Shown: piece by piece, positions 34,460-44,302 of the stretch
How the letters are laid out: the number at the start of each line of letters is the position of its first letter
Numbering within the stretch: the stretch's first letter is position 1
Assembly: GCF_910589175.1 (NCBI RefSeq)
Contig: NZ_CAJURR010000004.1
Coordinates: 40,615 to 104,614, forward strand
Source: an uncultured Lactobacillus sp.
GTDB lineage: Bacteria; Bacillota; Bacilli; Lactobacillales; Lactobacillaceae
Length of the DNA: 64,000 nt
Direction: 5' to 3'
Translations under genes and position numbers: made by a program
Notes under the pieces: generated by a model
Database searches by the model: none
What the model was told of the DNA's origin: nothing
What the model saw: the letters and a program-made list of their open reading frames with translations, nothing else

Positions 34460-35651
34460 GCCAATTTGGAAAAAGAATCTTTATGTTCTCTCTATCGCCG
34501 TATTTATCGCAGGAATCGCATTTTCAGAGATTATGCCCTTCCTACCTCTATATATCGATACCTTAGGACATTTTACTCACCAACAGTTAAACTTTTGGTC
34601 GGGATTTATTTTTTCCGGAGTGTACTTCGTCTCAGCTATTATTTCACCATGGTGGGGTAAATTAGCTGATAAAAAAGGTAGAAAACTAATGATTCTCAGG
34701 GCTTCCCTTGGGATGGCCCTTGTCCTTGGAAGTATGGGGTTAGTTACTAATGTCTGGCAACTATTTTTCTTAAGAATGTTGCAGGGTGTTTTTGCAGGAT
34801 TTGTTTCAAATTCAAATGCTTTAATCGCTACAGAAACACCTAAAGAAAAATCTGGTCAGGCGTTAGGAACAATGGCCTCTTCTTTTACGGCCGGAAACTT
34901 ACTTGGGCCGTTCTTAGGCGGAGCACTTGCTTCTGCATTTAGTTACCGCGTTACTTTCTTTATTACAGGAGGATTATTATTAATCTCCTTCCTTCTCTCA
35001 CTATTCTTTGTTCATGAGGAAGGATTTAAACCTGTTACAGAAAAGAAATTAGATAAAGCAAGTGGTGTCATTGCTACTCTTCACTCTCCAACCTTGATAT
35101 TTGGTTTACTACTAACTACTTTAATTATTCAAGCAGCTAACAATTCAATCAATCCCATTGTTTCTTTATATGTTAAACAATTAATGAATGGGCACGGAAA
35201 TGTTGTCTTTGTTTCTGGAGTTATTGCCGCTTTACCTGGAATTGCAACGTTTTTAGCTGCTTCACGTTTTGGCGCATTAGGAGATAAAATCGGAACTCAC
35301 AAAATTATTATCGGTGGTTTTATTGGTGCAACGATTTTATTCTTTTTGACTGCCTTTGTTCACAATACAGTGCAATTAGGTATTTTACGATTTTTAGTTG
35401 GCTTTACCGACGCATGCCTCTTCCCGCAAGTGCAAACTTTATTAACCAAAAATTCACCCGCTGCTGTAACTGGTCGCGTCTTTTCATGGAATCAGAGTGC
35501 AATGTATATTGGAAATATCGTGGGCCCACTCCTCGGCTCTTTCATTGCCGGAATTTCAAGTTATAGTATGGTCTTTATTGTGACAGCAGGCATTGTTGTC
35601 TTAAACTTGATTCTATTTAATTTTAATGTTGTGAAAAATCTTGCTAAATAA
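34440..35651 (+). CDS. MFS multidrug efflux transporter (DHA1 type)
   Basis: A 403-residue permease with twelve predicted spans. The drug:H+ antiporter motif A is WWGKLADKKGRKLMI after span 2, and motif C-like residues in span 5 read GPFLGGAL. This places it with PmrA/NorA-type exporters. The ATG at 34440 has GGAGGGG just upstream. A nearby in-frame ATG at 34419 overlaps the previous gene and lacks a site. It is the last gene of the marR operon and ends in a perfect terminator. Confidence 0.88.
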   Translation: MTQKLDKPIWKKNLYVLSIAVFIAGIAFSEIMPFLPLYIDTLGHFTHQQLNFWSGFIFSGVYFVSAIISPWWGKLADKKGRKLMILRASLGMALVLGSMGLVTNVWQLFFLRMLQGVFAGFVSNSNALIATETPKEKSGQALGTMASSFTAGNLLGPFLGGALASAFSYRVTFFITGGLLLISFLLSLFFVHEEGFKPVTEKKLDKASGVIATLHSPTLIFGLLLTTLIIQAANNSINPIVSLYVKQLMNGHGNVVFVSGVIAALPGIATFLAASRFGALGDKIGTHKIIIGGFIGATILFFLTAFVHNTVQLGILRFLVGFTDACLFPQVQTLLTKNSPAAVTGRVFSWNQSAMYIGNIVGPLLGSFIAGISSYSMVFIVTAGIVVLNLILFNFNVVKNLAK

Positions 35652-35652
35652 C

Positions 35653-35696
35653 ATAAAAACAGCATTTCTCGTACGTACGAGAAATGCTGTTTTTAT
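35653..35696. terminator. Perfect bidirectional terminator
   Basis: A 22-bp perfect inverted repeat centred on GTAC|GTAC (35674/35675) with A/T-runs on both ends. It lies between the MFS gene and the converging APC gene. Confidence 0.92.
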
Positions 35697-35740
35697 TTAA
35701 TACAAATTAACTTATTCTAAATAAACTGTAATTAAGTCAA

Positions 35741-37114
35741 TTAATTTTTCTTTTCAACAGTATTAGAATGATTCTTTTTCTCTCTAACTGCAGTTGGAAT
35801 TCCACCCATCTTAGCCAATCTCTTCTTTCCTAAGAATAGGTATAAAACAGCTGTTACAGCAGCTACAACTATTGAGAGTAAAATAGTTTCCCAAGTAAAG
35901 TTAAAGATTAAATAGCAAGCTACTAATAAAGCTAAAATCGGAATTGTGTAGCCACCTGGAAGCTTAAAGCCATGGTTTGGATATTGACCAGTATGCTTAA
36001 ATTTAATAACCGCAAAAATAGATGGTACATATTGAACAAATGAAGCTAAAACAATACATCCAACTAAGAATAAGTATGATTGAGTAATTAAAAGTAAGGT
36101 TACAGCAGCTGTCAAAATAATACCAACCCATGGAGCATCAAATTTGTTCTTTTTTCCTACCCAATTTGGTAATAATTGGTGTTCTAGAGCTAAAGAAGCA
36201 ATCAAAGCTGGTGTATTAAATGAGCAAGTAAATGCCACACCAAAAATACTTAACAAAACTCCAATGATGATGATCACATAACCCCATTCTCCAACAGCAG
36301 ATTTAAAGGCATTCGCAATTGGAATTGTGTACCAAGACATCTTGTGACCCAAAATACCAATGGCAATTAATAGCATTAAAGTATAAAGGATACTTACACT
36401 CACCATCACAGCAACCAAGGCACGCGGAATATTTTTAGCAGGGTCTTTCATCTGTGAAGCAGCAATCGGAATAAATGAAAAACCACTGAACAAATAGAAG
36501 ACTACACTAAAAGCTGTACCAAAATGATGGAAAAATGGACCTACACCCTTTGCAGCTGCAGCTGGTAAAACAGGATGAAAGTTTGCAATATGCATAAAGA
36601 ACATACCAACAATAATAAACAAAATAATAGTTGATAGCTTAGCAATAGACGAAGTATTATCAATTATTTTAACTAAGGCACGACCAAAGAAATTAATAAT
36701 TGAGAACAATAAAACTAACCCTATCCCAACAGCAAAATAGACTGAACCCTGATTGAAAGCAGGCGCAAAACTTTTAAGTGTTGTTAAAAATGCTACTACT
36801 TCAGCGGCATAAGTACAGCAGCCTAAAAACCATGTAAATATACCAAGTTCATATCCTGCAAACCTGCCAAATGCATTGTAAGAATATAGCCATGCAGCTC
36901 CAGAACCAGTAAAACGACTGGCCAAATCCGCATAACATAATGCTATTAATCCTACCGTTAATGCAGCAGAAAGTAAGACGACTACACTCAATAGATCCAT
37001 ATCTTTATAAATAGATTGCGGAAGTAAAAATGCCCCTGATCCTATAATTCCATTAATTCCTAAAAAGTAAATTGACATAAAAGTTAACTTTTTAGGAACA
37101 GTTTTTTTAACCAT
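35741..37114 (-). CDS. APC-superfamily amino acid transporter
   Basis: A 457-residue permease with twelve predicted spans. The span 1 motif GINGIIGSGAFLLP is the GSG substrate site of APC transporters, and FSGFSFIPIAASQMKDPAKNIPRA is the conserved span 6 to loop region. It belongs to the amino acid/polyamine branch, not the glutamate:GABA group of the downstream genes. AAGGTGG lies 8 bases before the ATG at 37114. It is divergent from the decarboxylase gene. Substrate unknown. Confidence 0.85.
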   Translation of the reverse strand: MVKKTVPKKLTFMSIYFLGINGIIGSGAFLLPQSIYKDMDLLSVVVLLSAALTVGLIALCYADLASRFTGSGAAWLYSYNAFGRFAGYELGIFTWFLGCCTYAAEVVAFLTTLKSFAPAFNQGSVYFAVGIGLVLLFSIINFFGRALVKIIDNTSSIAKLSTIILFIIVGMFFMHIANFHPVLPAAAAKGVGPFFHHFGTAFSVVFYLFSGFSFIPIAASQMKDPAKNIPRALVAVMVSVSILYTLMLLIAIGILGHKMSWYTIPIANAFKSAVGEWGYVIIIIGVLLSIFGVAFTCSFNTPALIASLALEHQLLPNWVGKKNKFDAPWVGIILTAAVTLLLITQSYLFLVGCIVLASFVQYVPSIFAVIKFKHTGQYPNHGFKLPGGYTIPILALLVACYLIFNFTWETILLSIVVAAVTAVLYLFLGKKRLAKMGGIPTAVREKKNHSNTVEKKN

Positions 37115-37239
37115 AGTACTTACCACCTTTGAAACTGTTCATTTATATTAGCTACATATTTACTCTCATGCTTACCATAGCAGTAGAAAATTAAAAAAAC
37201 AAATTTTTCGTATCCAATATATTGTATATATTGTGCTTA

Positions 37240-37283
37240 AAAGACACCTAAAAAATTAGTGTAATTGTTAGGTGTCCTTTTTA
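37240..37283 (+). terminator. Hairpin with T-run upstream of the decarboxylase gene
   Basis: AGACACCTAA and TTAGGTGTCC pair around a 16-base loop, followed by CTTTTT. No gene ends here on the plus strand. It lies about 75 bases before the predicted decarboxylase -35. Confidence 0.6.
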
Positions 37284-37357
37284 TGTTGTTCCTAGCTCTA
37301 ACTTCAAGAATAAATAGTTATATATTTATTGCTTTTTCATCTCTCGAGGGTAAATTA

Positions 37358-37385
37358 TTGCTTTTTTTTTTTTTTTAATTATACT
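37358..37385 (+). promoter_or_regulatory. Decarboxylase promoter with a T15 spacer
   Basis: A -35 TTGCTT (37358-37363) and -10 TATACT (37380-37385) are 16 bases apart. A run of 15 Ts (37362-37376) fills most of the spacer. Slipped-strand changes in the run would alter promoter spacing. Confidence 0.55.
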
Positions 37386-37450
37386 GAATGCTGAAAGTGA
37401 AGAAGCGTATTTTAATAAGCGCTGCTTATTTCAAAAGGAGGATTATTAAA

Positions 37451-39289
37451 ATGAGCGAAGATGTAAACTATAAATCATTGTTTATTGGTGATAAGTCAGA
37501 AAATGGTTCGACCTATCTCAATGAATTAACTAGATTGGTCCAAAACCATTTAGGATGGAGAAAGAATTATATTCCTTCCGATATTCCTGCCATTACAGAT
37601 AATGAGGAAACAAAGAAAGAATATCAAGATTCTTTACGTCGTCAACATGAAGTATTAAGTGAATTGGACCAAAGATTACGGCCAGGCACTATTCCATGGA
37701 TGTCAGCTGGTCGTTATTGGGGACAAATGAATTCAGATACCTTGATGCCCTCAATGTTAGCATACTGCTACGCAATGCTATGGAATAGTAATAACGTTGC
37801 TTTGGAATCTTCAATGGCAACCTCAAAGATGGAAGCAGAAGTTGGTGAAGACTTCGCTAAGCTTTTTGATTATAAGCATGGCTGGGGTCACATTACTCAT
37901 GATGGTTCAATGGCTAACCTTGAAGGTTTATGGTACGCTCGTCAATTTAAATCTATGCCTTTAGCTTTCAAGGAAGTTGTTCCAGATAAAGTGAAGGGTA
38001 AGAGCGAATGGGAATTGCTCAACATGTCTGTCGAAGATGTCCTAAAAATCCTTGCTACTCTTACACCTGAACAAATTGATGAAGTTAAAGCCCACTCTTC
38101 ACGTAGTGGTAAAAACATTCAAAAATTAGGTAAGTTCATTGTTCCTTACACTAAGCACTATTCTTGGTTGAAGGCCTTAGATATTTCTGGAGTTGGCTTG
38201 GATCAAATGATTCAAATTCCTGTAAGGAGCGACTTCAGAATGGATATTGACAAGTTAGAAAGCACTATTAAGGATCTTGCTGCAAAGAAGATTCCAATCT
38301 TAGGCGTTGTAGCTGTTGTCGGTACTACTGAAGAAGGACAAGTTGATGAAGTAGATCGTATCGTTAAGTTCCGTAAAGAAATGGAAAAACAAGGCGTTTA
38401 CTTCTATCTTCACGTTGATGCTGCTTACGGTGGTTATGGTCGTGCATTATTCAAGGATGAAAATGGAAACTTTGTAGAATACGATCAATTAGCTGATCTC
38501 TTAAAGAAACACCATGTATTCAATTACCCAGTTAGAATTTCTGAACATGTTTACCGTGGTTTTAAGGCTATTGAAGAGGCTGAATCAGTAACAGTTGATC
38601 CACACAAGATGGGTTATGTTCCATATTCAGCAGGTGGTATCGCCATTAAGTATCAAGCTATGCGTAACGTTATTTCTTACTTTGCTCCATATGTATTTGA
38701 AAAGAAGACAGCTTCTGCACCTGACATGTTAGGTTCATACATTATTGGTGGATCGAAAGCTGGTGCTACTGCAGCTGCCGTTTGGGCTGCACATCGTACT
38801 CTTCCATTGAATGTAACAGGATATGGACGTTTAGTTGGATCATCTATTGAAGCTGCTCAAAGATTCAGAAACTTCTTAAAGAAATTGAAGTTTAATGTAA
38901 AAGGCAAAGAAGTTGATGTTTATCCACTAGATAACCCTGACTTTAACATGGTTGATTGGGTATTAAAGATTAATGGTGAAACTAGTCTAGAAAAGACAAA
39001 CGAATTAAACGAAAAAATGTTTGACTTCTCATCAATGTACGATAGTCACGTTTACTCAAATAGATTCCTTACCTCCCACACTATCTTTAGAAAAGATACA
39101 TATGGCGATTCACCAGTTCCATTTATCGAGAAGATGGGCTTTACCAAAGATGAATGGAACAAAGTTGGTTCTGTAACCTTGTTACGTGCCGCTATTATGA
39201 CTCCTTATCTAAATGACAATAAGCTATTTGACTTCTATTCAAAGGGAATAGCTAAATCTATGGAGAAGAAATTAAACGAAATTCTTTAA
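37451..39289 (+). CDS. Tyrosine decarboxylase-like group II PLP enzyme
   Basis: A 612-residue PLP-dependent decarboxylase very similar to the tyrosine decarboxylases of Lactobacillus brevis and Enterococcus faecalis (about 620 residues): LFIGDKSENG and HLGWRKNYIPSD at the N-terminus, HVDAAYGG (His321, Asp323) for cofactor binding, and DPHKMGYVPYSAGGI with the PLP lysine Lys386. It converts an aromatic amino acid to its amine and CO2, consuming a proton. The ATG at 37451 has AAAGGAGG 9 bases upstream. Upstream in-frame starts run into the promoter. The APC antiporter gene follows 19 bases later. Tyrosine is the likeliest substrate. Phenylalanine or DOPA are possible. Confidence 0.9.
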   Translation: MSEDVNYKSLFIGDKSENGSTYLNELTRLVQNHLGWRKNYIPSDIPAITDNEETKKEYQDSLRRQHEVLSELDQRLRPGTIPWMSAGRYWGQMNSDTLMPSMLAYCYAMLWNSNNVALESSMATSKMEAEVGEDFAKLFDYKHGWGHITHDGSMANLEGLWYARQFKSMPLAFKEVVPDKVKGKSEWELLNMSVEDVLKILATLTPEQIDEVKAHSSRSGKNIQKLGKFIVPYTKHYSWLKALDISGVGLDQMIQIPVRSDFRMDIDKLESTIKDLAAKKIPILGVVAVVGTTEEGQVDEVDRIVKFRKEMEKQGVYFYLHVDAAYGGYGRALFKDENGNFVEYDQLADLLKKHHVFNYPVRISEHVYRGFKAIEEAESVTVDPHKMGYVPYSAGGIAIKYQAMRNVISYFAPYVFEKKTASAPDMLGSYIIGGSKAGATAAAVWAAHRTLPLNVTGYGRLVGSSIEAAQRFRNFLKKLKFNVKGKEVDVYPLDNPDFNMVDWVLKINGETSLEKTNELNEKMFDFSSMYDSHVYSNRFLTSHTIFRKDTYGDSPVPFIEKMGFTKDEWNKVGSVTLLRAAIMTPYLNDNKLFDFYSKGIAKSMEKKLNEIL

Positions 39290-39308
39290 TCTAAAGGAAG
39301 TATAGGTT

Positions 39309-40745
39309 ATGAAAACTCAAACTTCAAAAGTAGGTCTAATGACCTTTATTGGGATGACGGTGGCCCTAGCAGCAAGTATTCGTAATATTCCTGATGTTGC
39401 CGGTAGTGGTTGGACAATGTTCTTCTACATGGGAATAGCTGCATTTCTATTTGCTTTACCGATATGTTTAATATCTGGTGAATTTGGTAGTACCTTTCCT
39501 GAAAAAGGTGGTCCTGAGCTTTGGGTTAATAATTCATTAGGTCCCAGCTTCGGGTTTGCAACTTCTTGGCTTCTTTGGGTACAAATGTTTCCTGGAATGG
39601 TTATGGTTGCTTCTGCTCTACCGCCACTCTTGGCAACAGCTATTAATCAAGATAAACTAGGTACTAATAACATATTTACTCTCATCGTTATTTTAGTAGT
39701 GTATTGGATTATTACATTTTTGAATATGAAATTCGATATGGCTAAGATTACGGGCCAAATAGGTGCTTGGTTAGGAATTTATATTCCATTAGCTGTAATG
39801 ACTATTCTGGGTATTTGCGCAGTAATCAAAAGCGGTATTCACCCTGCTTCTATTTTAGGTCATTTTAATGCCACTAAATTAATTCCGGATCCAACCGATA
39901 TGAAATCTCTTCAGTATTTTTCTCCTATCATCTTTATTTTTACGGGAATTGAGATGTCATCGGTTTACATTACTAGAATTAAAAAAGTATCTTACTATCC
40001 AATTGGTGTTTTAATAACTTTAGTATTCATGTTCTTATTAAATACCGTAAATGGATTTCTAGAAAGTGCGGTAGTTCCATCTTCACAAATTGACTTAAAC
40101 AATATCGTTCAACCAGTTATTGTTTTTGATAAAATTTTGGGCTTACCATCTTGGATTGCTAATATCTTTAGTATTCTAGTCTTCATTGGGGTAAGTGTTC
40201 AATTGTCTGCATGGGCATCCGGACCCGGAAAAACTATTATTTCAAGTGCACAAAAGGGATTATATCCACCAAAATTCAAATTCTGGAAGACAGACAAATT
40301 TGGTGATTCACATACCGTTCTCCTTACTCAAGCTACGATTATTTCCCTCTTTGCTTTAGTATATCTATTAATTCCTGGTATCAACGCTGCCTTTCTAGAA
40401 TTAGTAAATGCTACGACAGTTCTATACTGTGTAGTATATGTATTTATGGCAATTGGATTTATTAAATTGAGATTGCAAAAACCTAACCTAAAACGTCCAT
40501 TTAAAGTCGGAAATACATTTATTGCATGGATTGTTTCTATTGTACTAATTGCCACAATTATCATTGCTTTAATTGCTACTTTTGCAGTTGGTACTTTAAG
40601 CAACTTCATTGTTGTAGCCATCATTAGTATTGTATTGACACTTTTACCATTCTGGTTCGTTAAAATTAGAAAAGATTCATGGACAACAGAAGTTAAGAAT
40701 TTAATGACTAAGTATAATTTAAAAAATAATTTTTCTAAACATTAA
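39309..40745 (+). CDS. Tyrosine/tyramine-type antiporter (APC superfamily)
   Basis: A 478-residue permease with about twelve spans, of the glutamate:GABA antiporter (GGA) group that includes TyrP and GadC. The start TFIGMTVALAASIRNIPDVAGSG has the span 1 site altered from the usual GSG, as in other antiporters of the group. Directly downstream of the decarboxylase with AAAGGAAG before the ATG, it probably exchanges extracellular amino acid for the amine product, giving net proton consumption and a membrane potential. A terminator closes the two-gene operon. Confidence 0.88.
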   Translation: MKTQTSKVGLMTFIGMTVALAASIRNIPDVAGSGWTMFFYMGIAAFLFALPICLISGEFGSTFPEKGGPELWVNNSLGPSFGFATSWLLWVQMFPGMVMVASALPPLLATAINQDKLGTNNIFTLIVILVVYWIITFLNMKFDMAKITGQIGAWLGIYIPLAVMTILGICAVIKSGIHPASILGHFNATKLIPDPTDMKSLQYFSPIIFIFTGIEMSSVYITRIKKVSYYPIGVLITLVFMFLLNTVNGFLESAVVPSSQIDLNNIVQPVIVFDKILGLPSWIANIFSILVFIGVSVQLSAWASGPGKTIISSAQKGLYPPKFKFWKTDKFGDSHTVLLTQATIISLFALVYLLIPGINAAFLELVNATTVLYCVVYVFMAIGFIKLRLQKPNLKRPFKVGNTFIAWIVSIVLIATIIIALIATFAVGTLSNFIVVAIISIVLTLLPFWFVKIRKDSWTTEVKNLMTKYNLKNNFSKH

Positions 40746-40798
40746 TTATATTTTTTAATACTATTTTACAAACACAATACGAAGATAAATAATTTTCT

Positions 40799-40838
40799 AA
40801 AGAGCATGTCTAAACTTCATTCCTAGACATGCTCTTTT
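40799..40838 (+). terminator. Terminator of the decarboxylase-antiporter operon
   Basis: AAGAGCATGTCTA and TAGACATGCTCTT form a 13-bp stem with a T-run. Confidence 0.9.
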
Positions 40839-41241
40839 CGTATACTTTTAACTCATAGTTTATTAGCACGTAATGCTGTTATTTCTATTGCCAGTATATA
40901 ATTATATAATTTCTGTTTTTTAATATTATAGACTTGTTAAATGCTCTCTATACTAATCTTTATTGCACTCAGATTACTTATTTTCCTTTAAATAACATAC
41001 CGAGTCTTATTATTTGATTTTTTACTTTACAACATCTACCCTAATAGGCGAATAGATAATTATTATTCAAACTTGCAAGTCGTTATATAAATATCTATTT
41101 ATTTTTACTAACTTTCTATTTTGATGAAAACTCATGTGAACTACTAACTTTTACTAGCGCTCTTTATTATCAATAACAGATGTTGCTAATAAAACAGATT
41201 CACAAGCCAACCATCTTTTTAGTTAGTTTCTTTTGCCTTTT
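40839..41241. other. 400-base region without a gene
   Basis: Very AT-rich, with many stops in all frames. It must contain the promoter of the antiporter-peptidase cluster. Several TATAAT-like boxes occur (for example near 40895-40910), but none has a convincing -35, so I do not name one. No repeat or RNA structure stood out. Confidence 0.5.
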
Positions 41242-41260
41242 AGAAGGAGTGGGTATTTTC

Positions 41261-42910
41261 ATGGAAGACAATAAAACTCAACAGAAAAAGACCTATATAT
41301 CTGTCCTTGCCCTAACGATGATGAATGTTTCCATAGTTGCTGGAATAGCAAATGATGTTCAGCAATCATTCTATGGACTTGCATCAGTAACGTACTTCGC
41401 AATCGGAGCTATTTGTTTCTTCATCCCAACTGCTTTAGTTGCGGCTGAACTAGCTTCTGGTTGGAGTAACCGCGGAGGAATTTTCCGCTGGGTTGGTGAA
41501 GGTTTAGGTAAAGGCTGGGGACTAACCTGTTTACTTATCCTGTGGTTCCAATTAATTTTGAACTTTGGGATGGGGATGCCAAGTTTTACAGCAACAATCA
41601 TGTTCTATACACCCAACTATGATGCAGCTGTTAAGTTTGCCCAAGCACCACAACATGAATTGTTGATTATGACAGGTTGGATCATTTTATACTGGGTCCT
41701 TACTTATTTGGCTACTAAGGGTGTTAAAGCTTTCTCCAACATCGCTAAATACGGTGTTATTATCGGAAGTCTAATTCCTTTAGCGGTTATGGTTATTTTA
41801 GCTATTGTGTGGGTAGCTCAAGGGCATCAACCTGTTATTCCGATGACACCTAAAGGATTAATTCCTAAGTGGAATGGTATGAGTACGTTAGCACTAGCTG
41901 CTGGTGTATTCTTCTCATACACAGGTATTGATACTAATGCAGCTCATATTAAACAACTAAAACATCCTGAAAAGGATTTCACAAAAGCAATGTTTATTTC
42001 AATTATTCTTGCTTTCTTAATCTTTGTTGTTGGTACTGTAATCATTGCTATGATTATTCCTGAAAAACAAATTAATGTTTTATACACTCTCTACTCTGTA
42101 TTCAGGATTTTAGGATCAACAATTGGGATGCCTTGGTTGTACATGGTTCTTGTTTGGGCTCTACTTTTCAACACAATTGCTATGGTTGTAACTAATATGG
42201 CAGGTCCATCATTTATGTTAGGTCAAGTCGGAGGAAGTGGTTTCTTGCCACATTGGTTCCAAAAGAACAATAAACACAATATGCCGGCACACTTAATGTA
42301 TACGCAAATTGCAGGAATGACAGTTGTTGCTTACTTAGTAAAACTGATTCCAAATGTTGAAGGATTTGTTATCTTATTAACTCAAACAATCACTGTTTTA
42401 TATATGTTTTACTACATTTTAATGTTTACTGCTTTCCTACGTTTACGTTATGACCAACCTAACCGCCCTCGTTCATTTAAAGTACCAGGTGGTAAGTTTG
42501 GGGCTTGGCTTGTTGGAGGAGTAGGTATAATTTCATCGGTTTTCGGAATTGTTCTTGCTATCTATCCACCAGCACAAGTTAAAGCAGAAGTTGGTTCACC
42601 AATAGTTTATGTTTCTGTTATTTTAGCCTTAGTTGCTGTTGTTTTGATAGTTTGTTTTGTTTTATATCAACTTTCAAAGAAACACACTGATTGGGTAAAT
42701 CCAAATAACAAGTTTGCCCCATTTACTTGGGAAATTGAAGGACTTAAGAAACCTGGAAAGGCTTTATCAAACGTCCCAACAACTGTTATGTCTAAAGATC
42801 AAAACCCAATGGGTATGCCAATCAAGCGTCCTTATAAGCCAAACGAACAAGTATCCGACGACATTGTTAAAGCTGATGAAAACAACGAGATTTCAACTGA
42901 TGAAAGTTAA
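41261..42910 (+). CDS. Glutamate:GABA-type antiporter, first module
   Basis: A 549-residue APC permease of the GGA group. Family marks include GIANDVQQSFYGLASVTYF (span 1), AAELASGWSNRGGIFRWVGEG and the cytosolic tail FAPFTWEIEGLKKPGK. These carriers exchange an amino acid for a metabolised product. The start at 41261 has AGAAGGAG about 11 bases upstream. It is followed 33 bases later by a C1B peptidase, a pairing repeated at 45796-48815 with a closely related antiporter. The cargo is unknown. The neighbours suggest a peptide-like or amide-bonded compound. Confidence 0.85.
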   Translation: MEDNKTQQKKTYISVLALTMMNVSIVAGIANDVQQSFYGLASVTYFAIGAICFFIPTALVAAELASGWSNRGGIFRWVGEGLGKGWGLTCLLILWFQLILNFGMGMPSFTATIMFYTPNYDAAVKFAQAPQHELLIMTGWIILYWVLTYLATKGVKAFSNIAKYGVIIGSLIPLAVMVILAIVWVAQGHQPVIPMTPKGLIPKWNGMSTLALAAGVFFSYTGIDTNAAHIKQLKHPEKDFTKAMFISIILAFLIFVVGTVIIAMIIPEKQINVLYTLYSVFRILGSTIGMPWLYMVLVWALLFNTIAMVVTNMAGPSFMLGQVGGSGFLPHWFQKNNKHNMPAHLMYTQIAGMTVVAYLVKLIPNVEGFVILLTQTITVLYMFYYILMFTAFLRLRYDQPNRPRSFKVPGGKFGAWLVGGVGIISSVFGIVLAIYPPAQVKAEVGSPIVYVSVILALVAVVLIVCFVLYQLSKKHTDWVNPNNKFAPFTWEIEGLKKPGKALSNVPTTVMSKDQNPMGMPIKRPYKPNEQVSDDIVKADENNEISTDES

Positions 42911-42943
42911 ATAGATTATCGATTTTAAAGAAAAGAGATTATT

Positions 42944-44269
42944 ATGGTACAAATTGATAATGAAGATTTAAAACAAGTTAGATCAGAATTTTTAGATACA
43001 CCAAAGTATCGTAACACTCAAAATGCCGTAATGAAGAACGGTATCAAGAAATCAATTACAAATCAAAGTGAAATTAATTCTCACCCATTTGTATTCTCAA
43101 TTGATGTTGATTCAAATAAAGTTTTAAACCAAAAACAATCTGGTCGTTGCTGGGACTTCTCAGGTTTAAACTTCATTCGTTACCACATTGAAAAAGAGCA
43201 CCACATTAAGGACATGGAATTGTCACCTAGCTACGTTTACTTCTACGACAAGCTAGAAAAGGGTAACTACTTCTACCAAAACATTATTAACACAGCTGAT
43301 CGTCCATTGTCTGACCGTCTAGTTAACTGGTTACTTACTACTCCACAACAAGATGGTGGTGATTGGCAATTACTAGTCGACTTAATCGAAAAGTACGGTA
43401 TTGTTCCAATCGAAGAAATGCCAGAAGATGCAGTTAGTGCTAACTCTCAAGAATTAAACCGTATGTATGACAGAAAGTTACAAAAGGACGCTTTGAAGTT
43501 ACGTGATTTAGCTAACAGTGATGCATCTGATGAAAAGATGAAGAGTGTACTTCGTCAAATGAACGCAGAAAACTACCGTGTATTAGCTATTGCTTTAGGT
43601 ACTCCTCCAGAGAAATTCACTTATGAATACCGTGACGAAAACAATGAATACCACACCACTGGTCAAATTACTCCATTAGAGTTCTTCAAGAAGTTCGTTG
43701 ACATTAACTTAGGTGACTATGTTGAGTTAATGAACTTACCAGGTGAAAAGTATCCATACAACACCCCATTCGGAGTTGAAATTTCTGGCAATATGGTTGG
43801 TGGACAACCAAGTCGTTACTTCAACGTTTCAATGAAGGATATGGAAAAGACTGCTATTGAACAATTGAAAGATGATGAACCTGTATGGTTTGGTTGTGAC
43901 GTTCTTCAAGAATGGGCACCACAAGCTGGTCTTTTAACTGAAAAAGTCTTTGACTGGGATCGTTCATTTGGTATTAAGTTAGGTACTGACAAGACTAAGA
44001 GATTTGAATACCGTGAAAGTTTACCAACACATGCAATGCTTATCTCTGGTGTTGACATGCGTGATGACAAGCCAATTAGATGGAAGATTCAAAACTCTTG
44101 GGGTCCAAAAGTTGGTCACAAAGGTTACTTCATTATGGGCAATGACTGGATGGAACAATACACCTACGAAACTGTTGTCAACAAGAAGTACTTAACTGAC
44201 GAACAACTTGCTGCTTATGAAAAAGAACCAGTAATGCTTCCATACTGGAACGCAATGAACCCAATTTAA
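42944..44269 (+). CDS. C1B papain-like peptidase (PepC/PepE/PepG family), first module
   Basis: A 441-residue cytosolic cysteine peptidase of the bleomycin-hydrolase type. Catalytic Cys69 (NQKQSGRCWDF), His363 (PTHAML) and Asn384 (IQNSWG) are intact, with Gln63 for the oxyanion hole. The residue after Cys-Trp is Asp, where the general aminopeptidase PepC has Leu and PepE has Met, as far as I recall. The C-terminal arm, which sets aminopeptidase length in PepC, ends PYWNAMNPI. It is part of an antiporter-peptidase-C69 operon (33- and 33-base gaps). A specialised substrate delivered by the antiporter is inferred. Confidence 0.87.
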   Translation: MVQIDNEDLKQVRSEFLDTPKYRNTQNAVMKNGIKKSITNQSEINSHPFVFSIDVDSNKVLNQKQSGRCWDFSGLNFIRYHIEKEHHIKDMELSPSYVYFYDKLEKGNYFYQNIINTADRPLSDRLVNWLLTTPQQDGGDWQLLVDLIEKYGIVPIEEMPEDAVSANSQELNRMYDRKLQKDALKLRDLANSDASDEKMKSVLRQMNAENYRVLAIALGTPPEKFTYEYRDENNEYHTTGQITPLEFFKKFVDINLGDYVELMNLPGEKYPYNTPFGVEISGNMVGGQPSRYFNVSMKDMEKTAIEQLKDDEPVWFGCDVLQEWAPQAGLLTEKVFDWDRSFGIKLGTDKTKRFEYRESLPTHAMLISGVDMRDDKPIRWKIQNSWGPKVGHKGYFIMGNDWMEQYTYETVVNKKYLTDEQLAAYEKEPVMLPYWNAMNPI

Positions 44270-44302
44270 AGAGAAAAATATCTTTAGAAAGGACGATTAT
44301 AT

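Noticed and set aside
37362..37376. T15 run as part of an intrinsic terminator
   Set aside because: No stable stem precedes it directly. The nearest hairpin (37240-37283) has its own T-run about 80 bases away.
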